Shown here in pieces: positions 14,538 to 20,477 of a stretch of 20,477 nt of DNA. The translations under genes and the position numbers were made by a program. Positions within the stretch are counted from its first letter, which is position 1. The number at the start of each line of letters is the position of its first letter. Below the pieces are notes generated by a model. The model was given only the letters and a program-made list of their open reading frames with translations, was not told where the DNA came from and did not search any database. The DNA comes from Leptospiraceae bacterium (lineage in GTDB: Bacteria; Spirochaetota; Leptospiria; Leptospirales; Leptospiraceae). The stretch lies in the NCBI GenBank assembly GCA_027485405.1, contig JAIXRB010000017.1, positions 1 to 20,477 of the forward strand. The letters run 5' to 3'.

Positions 14538-17194
14538 AAGCTAGAATAAAAGTTGCGTTTGGTATCTTATTTCTTTTTAGTTCCTTTTTTCAAATCGATT
14601 CGCAAGAAAAAAAGACAATAGTTGTTATTCGATTGGTTCGAGGATACTCAAAATTGCCAGTGAGTGATGCTACGATCGTAGTTAAGAAAGCTCAGGTTTC
14701 AGGCGTGACTGACAAAGAAGGGACATTGAAACTAAGTTTTTCAAATCCCGATTTTTATGAATTTAGGGTGGTTTTGCCTGATAAAGTCCAAACATTTACC
14801 CGTGAAGTTCGATTCTCGGGTCAAGAGATTACCCTCGCTTTACCTGAACCAAATGCCTCTGGTTTGGTTGTCCAAGGAGAAAGGGACAAAGCTCCTTTGT
14901 CAAGGTACGGCTTAAACCAGGAAGAAATCAAACGACTCCCAGGTGTTTCTGGCGACTCACTGAAAGCTTTGCAAACCATTCCGGGAATCGCCATTGGAGT
15001 TCCCGTTGGGCTCGTTCCGACTGTGTTTTCTGGAGTGGCTGGGGCAGTAGAAGGAGTTCCCTATACGAATAGTACGCGAGGGGACTTAAGCCTTCGTGGT
15101 GGCGGAACACGCCAAAACCTCTTTCTTTTTGATGGGTTTCTTTTACCGTATGCTTTCCATTTAGGAAACCAGTCCAGTGTTCTAAACAATAATATCATCA
15201 AGTCCTTTGATGTTTATACTGGCGCTTTTCCGGCTAGGTATGGTTTTGCGACTGGGGGTGTGATTGCCATTGATGGGGTGGATCGAGTTGATGAAAATAA
15301 AACAGTTCTCAATATCAATTTGTTTCTAACAGATGCCTATAACCAAACGAAGATATTGCCAGGTCTTTCGATGGTAACTGCGGGCAGGAAAAACTATCCT
15401 AATTTTGTACTTCTCCGAACCTATCCCGAAGGAATCCCGCAAGATGCCAAATTTGCGGAATACCACGATTTTCAATGGAAACTGTTTTGGGATTTAAATT
15501 CAGATCATAAATTGATTTTTCAGACTTTTGGATCCAGGGACAGGCAAGCCTATACACGTCAACTAGCAAGTGTGGAACGGGACGGAGCTGATCCCAGGCC
15601 GCCTGTTGGTCTTGATCGCCAATTTCGAACGGATGGAATTCGATACATTTGGAAAGGAAAGAATTTTAGAAACACTTTGTCATATTCTAGAACGGAATTC
15701 AGAGAATTCTTTGAATTGAGATTCTCGAACCCGGCAACAGGAGAAAACATTTTTGGTTTGCAAAACAGAACGGCTGACACTTTTCATTTCGCAGAACAAA
15801 GACTCGAATTTGAAATTCTAGAAGATATGCTCAAATGGGAAGTAGGTGCCCAATCGCGAGTTCGGGAAACTACTTTGAAGGGAGAGAACATTTCATCTCG
15901 AAACCGCCTATTCAATGATATATTTGATAACCTACTGAACAATAGTGCCTCATTCCGATCCGTGATTGACGGCGATAGAATCCGACTACGAGAAGGAGCT
16001 CTGTATACAGAACTTCAATCCAAATGGAAAGGATTTAGATTCACTCCGGGGGCAAGAGTAGATTATTACGACGGCAGTGGCGAGACCAATCTGTCTCCTA
16101 GAGTTTCAGGCGGTTATGTGATCGACTCTACGAAAACATCCTTTCTAGGAGGGCATGGGATTCATTACAATTCGCCTGTTTCCGTAGAACAGCTCTCTGC
16201 AAAATCTGGAAACCCAAACCTGTTTATGGAAAGATCTGAACACAATGCCATTGGAGTCGCACAAGAATTTCCAAATGGTTGGAATTTAAAACTAGAGGCC
16301 TTTCGCAATCTCTTTCAAAACATTGTTGTACCAGATAATTTTGCTGTGGATCCCTATTCAAAAAACATAGATCCGCGTATAGCTGTTCGGGATTTAACAA
16401 GAGGGTCGTACGATCCTTTGATTTCAAGGTCCCTAGCTTACTCCAATTCGGGTTATGGTTCTTCTGAAGGTTGGGAATTATTCTTAAAAAAGACAAAGGA
16501 CCCGAGAGAAGTATCTGGATTGTTTGGCTGGATTTCCTATACAAACTCTATTACAAAAAGAATCAACAACCAGCCTCGCACATTGAGTGAAGATGTAACT
16601 CGTAGAAACCTGGAAAACCAAAATAGGCGGTTACTTTCGCAAACTCTTCTGGGAACCAATTATTTGAATTACTATGATGATAATTCTATCGAGGTAGTTT
16701 TCAACAACGATAGAAAAGAACTGTATGATTTAGATAGAACACATATTCTGAATGTGGTCTTTGGGTACAAATTCAATGAAGCTTGGCAATTGGGGGGAAG
16801 GTTTCGATACTTTTCTGGAGCACCCTATACACCCATAGTCAATGCCTCGCGAGTCAATCAGCTGGCATCCACGGGCTTCAATCTGTTTCTTCCAGAGTAT
16901 TCTGGTAATTTCAATAGCGATCGTTTTATTCCTTACCACCAAATAGACATTCGCTTAGATAAGTTTATCACTTACGATTGGGGCTATTTCAATTGGTATA
17001 TTGAACTAGTCAATTTATATGGAAGGAGAAATGTTTCAGGACAAGATTTTGATAATTTTAGAGCCTATCAACGGGGTTCTAATCCAGCTCCTATTTTTGA
17101 TACTGTTAATTCACCCTATGTCCAAGTGGTCCGACCGGGCGGAAATCTAGTCTTTATTCCCATTTTAAACATCGGGATGGAGGTAAGATTTTGA
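14534..17194 (+). CDS. TonB-dependent outer-membrane receptor with N-terminal beta-sandwich domain
   Basis: An 886-residue outer-membrane transporter that would import a bound ligand (iron complex, vitamin or sugar) using TonB energy. It has a signal peptide (about 1-23, ending near IDSQ), then a carboxypeptidase-regulatory-like beta domain (about 30-105, with VTDKEGTLKLSFS). The plug domain (about 115-250) has LSLRGGGTRQNLFLFDG and FDVYTGAFPARYGFATGG. A long beta-barrel follows, ending in NIGMEVRF with the usual terminal Phe. I see no obvious TonB box. The start is ATG 14534 in an ATGA overlap; a TTG at 14522 is in frame but less likely. A G6 run lies at 16792-16797. The Cys-rich lipoprotein gene is coupled to its end, suggesting a two-part surface uptake system. 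The ligand is unknown. Confidence 0.93.
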   Translation: MKARIKVAFGILFLFSSFFQIDSQEKKTIVVIRLVRGYSKLPVSDATIVVKKAQVSGVTDKEGTLKLSFSNPDFYEFRVVLPDKVQTFTREVRFSGQEITLALPEPNASGLVVQGERDKAPLSRYGLNQEEIKRLPGVSGDSLKALQTIPGIAIGVPVGLVPTVFSGVAGAVEGVPYTNSTRGDLSLRGGGTRQNLFLFDGFLLPYAFHLGNQSSVLNNNIIKSFDVYTGAFPARYGFATGGVIAIDGVDRVDENKTVLNINLFLTDAYNQTKILPGLSMVTAGRKNYPNFVLLRTYPEGIPQDAKFAEYHDFQWKLFWDLNSDHKLIFQTFGSRDRQAYTRQLASVERDGADPRPPVGLDRQFRTDGIRYIWKGKNFRNTLSYSRTEFREFFELRFSNPATGENIFGLQNRTADTFHFAEQRLEFEILEDMLKWEVGAQSRVRETTLKGENISSRNRLFNDIFDNLLNNSASFRSVIDGDRIRLREGALYTELQSKWKGFRFTPGARVDYYDGSGETNLSPRVSGGYVIDSTKTSFLGGHGIHYNSPVSVEQLSAKSGNPNLFMERSEHNAIGVAQEFPNGWNLKLEAFRNLFQNIVVPDNFAVDPYSKNIDPRIAVRDLTRGSYDPLISRSLAYSNSGYGSSEGWELFLKKTKDPREVSGLFGWISYTNSITKRINNQPRTLSEDVTRRNLENQNRRLLSQTLLGTNYLNYYDDNSIEVVFNNDRKELYDLDRTHILNVVFGYKFNEAWQLGGRFRYFSGAPYTPIVNASRVNQLASTGFNLFLPEYSGNFNSDRFIPYHQIDIRLDKFITYDWGYFNWYIELVNLYGRRNVSGQDFDNFRAYQRGSNPAPIFDTVNSPYVQVVRPGGNLVFIPILNIGMEVRF
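17179..17193 (+). promoter_or_regulatory. Strong ribosome binding site for a TTG start
   Basis: GGAGGT (17179-17184) lies inside the last codons of the receptor gene, six bases before TTG 17191, which overlaps the receptor stop as TTGA. The good Shine-Dalgarno sequence and spacing fix the unusual TTG start of the lipoprotein. Confidence 0.8.
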
Positions 17195-17853
17195 AACTAA
17201 TTCGATGGAAAGTCTGGTTATTACTAGTCGGTATTCTTATCATTTCATCTATCGCATGTCAGTATAAAGATGGAAATGAATTGATCAAAAGAGAAAACAG
17301 TAACAATCTAGAGTTGATTTTTCTTTTACAGAATGTGCAATCGCAAGGGAATTGTAATGTTTCTGTCAGACAAAATGAGGTAGTTTCTAAAACTTGCAAT
17401 CGCAGAATTCGGGCTCTTTGTAATTCGCAAATTGCAATTTTGACCCAGCCAGAAATAAATCTTCTACTATTGGATCAGAACTCGATCCGAAAGAAGTTTT
17501 CAAATTGTACAGAGAGCCTCGGTTTTTCAGGAATCTTGACTTTAAGACCTTCTACCCAATCAGAAATAGACACAATATCTCAGAACAACAAATATGAGTC
17601 AGTGGATTCTTGTGAAGGCGCTGGCTTTTCATCTACCAAAAGAATCGCGACTTCCCAGGAACTTTCCTTTCTGCAAACGGCAAAAGGAAGAATTGGGCAA
17701 GGCGCTGAAAGAATCATTACCAATCGATTGGCAACCCAAGCTTCTAAAGACTCCGCAAACCTTTGCCTTTCGGAAGCTTTCCTCGAGGAAGAAAGAACAT
17801 TGCTACGTGGGCTAACGAACGGCGAAATACTACTTGAATTTCCCAAGAATTGA
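17191..17853 (+). CDS. Cysteine-rich lipoprotein, partner of the TonB-dependent receptor
   Basis: This 220-residue protein has a lipoprotein signal peptide: basic MKLIRWK, a hydrophobic core, and lipobox SSIAC with lipidated Cys23. The mature part has six further cysteines, each followed by a polar or small residue (NCNV, TCNR, LCNS, NCTE, SCEG, LCLS). An even number fits three disulfides and an exported location. No known domain is recognised. It starts with TTG at a TTGA overlap with the receptor gene, behind a strong GGAGG, so it is made at the same time as the receptor. By analogy with receptor-lipoprotein pairs (SusC/SusD, or haem and cobalamin systems) it may capture ligand at the surface; that is inference. 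It is the last gene of the operon. Confidence 0.88.
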   Translation: MKLIRWKVWLLLVGILIISSIACQYKDGNELIKRENSNNLELIFLLQNVQSQGNCNVSVRQNEVVSKTCNRRIRALCNSQIAILTQPEINLLLLDQNSIRKKFSNCTESLGFSGILTLRPSTQSEIDTISQNNKYESVDSCEGAGFSSTKRIATSQELSFLQTAKGRIGQGAERIITNRLATQASKDSANLCLSEAFLEEERTLLRGLTNGEILLEFPKN

Positions 17854-17862
17854 AAAGCAGCC

Positions 17863-17891
17863 TAATGAAAATATAGCGTAAGATTTCATTA
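17863..17891. terminator. AT-rich inverted repeat between convergent genes
   Basis: TAATGAAA (17863-17870) and TTTCATTA (17884-17891) are perfect eight-base arms around a 13-base loop. On the plus strand a run of T starts five bases after the stem (17896 onward). The right arm overlaps the stop codon of the minus-strand gene. It is a plausible but weak terminator for the lipoprotein operon. Confidence 0.45.
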
Positions 17892-19019
17892 AAACTTTTT
17901 TCCAAGCTCTTCGGCTAAACGCTTAGTAAACAATTCCATGCCTTTCTTATTCAAATGGATCATATCATAGCAATATTGTCCATTGTCTCCAGACCCAAGA
18001 GAATCTTGCATATCTATAGCATCTAATACTTGCTTGTCTCCCAGGGCTTCTTGGAGCCCTTCTCTCCAGACCTGCATCCTTTCTTTCGGGCTATAGGCTC
18101 TGAGCAAGTTGGAGTAGGGTGCAAAAACATTGATAATTTTGATATTTCTGTCTTGAAGGAGCGTATAATTTTTCTTCAGTCTGCGAAAGTATCGTTCTGT
18201 TCGATCTGTCTTACTTGGATCGCGTGGGATAGAAAAGGACACGACGCATGTTTCATAGACCATTCGCTTATGGTCTGGGTTGGAGTTTTCTGGTATTCGA
18301 TTTTCTCCGGGTAAACGAGAAATGCAATCCTCTAAACCTTGTAAACCATAGCCTTCTATCGATTCCAATTGGGGATTTTCGTAGACAAAAGGATAGGCGT
18401 CTTCTTCTGGTTTCTTCCGAGCAAGTGCTTTCAATCTGTCTTGCGGGTTCACGATAAAATCCGAGATATCTTTCCTGTATGCTACGGTTTTCAAGGCAAG
18501 GAAAAGATAATCACTCCCAATGGGCTTATATTCAAAATCTTTAATATAACGGAATGATTGAATTGGATCCACTTCTGATAGCATGGAGAGGGTAGGTTCG
18601 GTCAATTCGTCTTTGTCAACCCATGCCATACCGGGCTCTATGATATGAACCAATACTTTCACTTTTGGAAAGGACTCTAAATACTTTTTCAAAACCGCAT
18701 GCTGGACAACCAGCTCAGAAGCTCGAACGGCAATGGACTGAACTTTGGTATTTTTCGACTTTAGCTCTTCATTTAGCAATCTAAGGCTGATACCTTCGAA
18801 GGCAATGGAGGTTCCCAAAATCAAAACATCCGGTTCTAGGTCTTTTTTTGCCAGTGTCACTTGATTAGTAACTAAATTGATGTTTGCCGCGTATGAATTG
18901 CGCTTTAAATACGGGGTATACAACCCCCATCGAAACAAGAGTTCAATGAAAATTAGGACAAATAGTACAATTCCCATTTGCCGATTGAGAAAGAAATCCT
19001 TTATTGCTTTTAATTTCAT
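17889..19019 (-). CDS. Membrane-anchored SGNH-like protein, partner of second MBOAT (DUF1574-like)
   Basis: This 376-residue protein has an N-terminal membrane anchor (about residues 14-30) and a periplasmic domain. VLILGTSIAFEG contains a GxS signature (Gly69-Thr70-Ser71) like SGNH block I, and DMIHLNKKG near the end (Asp352 to His355) matches the DxxH block. It is shorter than the other SGNH-like protein in this window (511 residues) and its middle is different, so the two are distant relatives rather than recent copies. Its ATG overlaps the stop of the MBOAT gene by one base (TAATG), a sign of coupled translation. It probably accepts or delivers the acyl group moved by that MBOAT. The DUF1574 label is from recall and the polymer target is unknown. 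Confidence 0.82.
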   Translation of the reverse strand: MKLKAIKDFFLNRQMGIVLFVLIFIELLFRWGLYTPYLKRNSYAANINLVTNQVTLAKKDLEPDVLILGTSIAFEGISLRLLNEELKSKNTKVQSIAVRASELVVQHAVLKKYLESFPKVKVLVHIIEPGMAWVDKDELTEPTLSMLSEVDPIQSFRYIKDFEYKPIGSDYLFLALKTVAYRKDISDFIVNPQDRLKALARKKPEEDAYPFVYENPQLESIEGYGLQGLEDCISRLPGENRIPENSNPDHKRMVYETCVVSFSIPRDPSKTDRTERYFRRLKKNYTLLQDRNIKIINVFAPYSNLLRAYSPKERMQVWREGLQEALGDKQVLDAIDMQDSLGSGDNGQYCYDMIHLNKKGMELFTKRLAEELGKKF

Positions 19020-20477
19020 TAGAATTGAAAATACAGAAAACTTTGGTTCTCTGTGACTCCAAAAAAGATGAGTAGATAGACATTCACTAAAACAAAGAGA
19101 GGAAATTTGTATCCGCTTTCCCCTGTAACGGTATCCACTTTTCTATTGCGAAATAGATAACTGGCAAGATAGCAAATAATCAGTAGAATGCCATATCGAT
19201 AATTCATATAACGAGCCAATTCTATTTGCGAATTTCCAAGAAATAGGAGGGACTTCATCATTGAAAGTGCTTTCTCCATGTTCTCGGCACGGAACATAAC
19301 AAAACCGAAAGCAAGGCAAAACATAGTGAAAATCCTCGCTCCGATATCATAAACAATTCCTCCAGTCTGGTTTAACTTAGCGCAGATTTTAGTTTCAGAG
19401 TATTTTTTATGGATTAGTAACATCGCGCCCTGCCAAAGACCCCACGAAACATAGTGATAGGCGGCACCATGCCAGAGCCCCGCAAAAAGCCACGTGATCA
19501 TTATATTTCTTACGTAATTGAATGAAGATACTCGGGAACCACCTAAAGGAATGTAGATATAATCTCTAATCCAAGTGGAAAAAGAAATATGCCATTTTGA
19601 CCAATGGTCGGCTATGTTTCTACAAGCCATGGGAAAATTGAAATTCGGGTCAAATTGAAATCCGAATAACCGAGCCACACCTATTGCAATATCCGTATAT
19701 CCAGCAAAATCAAAGTAGATTTGCCATCCAAAAGCAAGTGCCCCAGTCCAAATTTCAATGGGGTTTAGGGTTTCATAATGCAAAAAGGTATGGTCAACCA
19801 CCTTCGCCAGATTATCAGCAAAAACAATTTTTCTTGTAAAACCGATTAGAATCAAGGCAGACGCAATGCGAATGTTTTCTTTTTGAACTAGCAGGCGAGA
19901 ATCTAGATCGCGAAAGAAAGTTTCCGCACGAACGATAGGACCTGCAACCAATTGCGGAAAGAAGGCTACGTACAAAGAAAAATCTAAAAAAGAACTTCTG
20001 ACTTTGATCTTTCCAAAGAATACATCAATCGTATAACTCATAGACTGAAAGGTATAGAAAGAAATTCCCACAGGGAGAACTAAGTCCAGAGGTTGAGGTG
20101 CAGGATTCAATATACGTAAATCCCCCAAAACAATAAGAAGAAAGTTAGTGTATTTGAAGAAACCTAGAGTTCCAATGTTTACTAAAAGGGAAGTGCAAAG
20201 GAGAACTCTCCTAAAGAGTTTATTATTTGGATTCTTTTCTAATTGAAGCGCAACCACATAATCTATGATTGTTGAGAATATGAGAATGAAGACATAGGCA
20301 TTGATTCCCGTTTCACAAAACAGGTAGGAAATCCAATTGATGGAAAAAGTGAGCTCTTCAGAGCAAACCACATTTGCGGGCTTCCAAGCCATGTAAAAAT
20401 AGTAACTGGCGAATAGAAAAAAGAGCTTTTGCCATTTGTTCCCCAGAAGATTGCCTACAACCAGAGTAAAAGCAAAA
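19019..20477 (-). CDS. Second MBOAT-family O-acyltransferase (5' end outside window)
   Basis: At least 485 codons lie in the window. The frame continues to the right edge: upstream of ATG 20392 it reads WQKLFFLFASYYFYMAWKPA, the typical N-terminal helix of AlgI-like MBOATs, so that ATG is internal and the true start lies outside. Motifs are VLPVGISFYTFQSMSYTIDV, FFPQLVAGPIVRAETF, YFDFAGYTDIAIG, HWSKWHISFSTWIRDYIYIP and AGLWHGAAYHYVSWG, with the catalytic His codon at 19469-19471. It is the same family as the protein at 3608, but the equivalent PLGGSR loop is coded without poly-G. It overlaps the SGNH-like gene by one base. The likely role is transfer of acyl groups across the cytoplasmic membrane to an envelope polymer. 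Confidence 0.93.
   Translation of the reverse strand, partial: FAFTLVVGNLLGNKWQKLFFLFASYYFYMAWKPANVVCSEELTFSINWISYLFCETGINAYVFILIFSTIIDYVVALQLEKNPNNKLFRRVLLCTSLLVNIGTLGFFKYTNFLLIVLGDLRILNPAPQPLDLVLPVGISFYTFQSMSYTIDVFFGKIKVRSSFLDFSLYVAFFPQLVAGPIVRAETFFRDLDSRLLVQKENIRIASALILIGFTRKIVFADNLAKVVDHTFLHYETLNPIEIWTGALAFGWQIYFDFAGYTDIAIGVARLFGFQFDPNFNFPMACRNIADHWSKWHISFSTWIRDYIYIPLGGSRVSSFNYVRNIMITWLFAGLWHGAAYHYVSWGLWQGAMLLIHKKYSETKICAKLNQTGGIVYDIGARIFTMFCLAFGFVMFRAENMEKALSMMKSLLFLGNSQIELARYMNYRYGILLIICYLASYLFRNRKVDTVTGESGYKFPLFVLVNVYLLIFFGVTENQSFLYFQF

Overview
The window looks like chromosomal DNA of a spirochaete of the Leptospira group. The reasons are a moderately AT-rich base composition, paired MBOAT O-acyltransferase and SGNH-like (DUF1574-type, a family I associate with Leptospira) genes, spirochaete-style signal peptides, many conserved but unnamed genes, and tightly overlapping operons. 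Genus level is an inference from gene character, not from an rRNA or other marker. I see no tRNA, rRNA, CRISPR array, transposase or phage gene.

Layout. (1) 2-1488, plus strand: the C-terminal end of a sigma-54-activator-like regulator with a Fis-type helix-turn-helix, coupled by an ATGA overlap to an unrecognised 336-residue protein. (2) 1541-2361: a secreted-protein gene that is open only if the frame changes at a G4-A-G5 stretch; it also carries a G7 tract in its signal peptide. (3) 2362-3147: about 790 bases without a convincing gene, containing clustered GGCA motifs, imperfect hairpins and a perfect palindrome. (4) 3148-3363: a small zinc-ribbon protein. (5) 3608-6551: an MBOAT O-acyltransferase followed by a membrane-anchored SGNH-like partner; the MBOAT gene has a G8 tract just ahead of its catalytic histidine codon. 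(6) 6590-9587: aspartate-semialdehyde dehydrogenase of the archaeal/eukaryal type, overlapped by a large lysine- and glutamate-rich unknown protein. (7) 9621-12571: pyruvate kinase, then an Omp85-type beta-barrel whose only good start appears to be CTG. (8) 12622-17853: a compact five-gene operon with a short-chain dehydrogenase, a HxxHDxxH protein, a small membrane protein, a TonB-dependent receptor and a cysteine-rich lipoprotein that starts with TTG behind a strong ribosome binding site. (9) 17889 to the right edge, minus strand: a second MBOAT/SGNH-like pair, with the MBOAT running out of the window.

Together the window mixes core metabolism (asd, pyk) with a large share of envelope genes: two acyl-transfer cassettes, an Omp85 barrel, a TonB-dependent receptor and its lipoprotein. 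The most interesting signals are the duplicated MBOAT/SGNH cassettes, the poly-G tracts placed where slippage would switch off surface or secreted proteins, the broken or recoded gene at 1541-2361, and the apparent CTG start at 11069.
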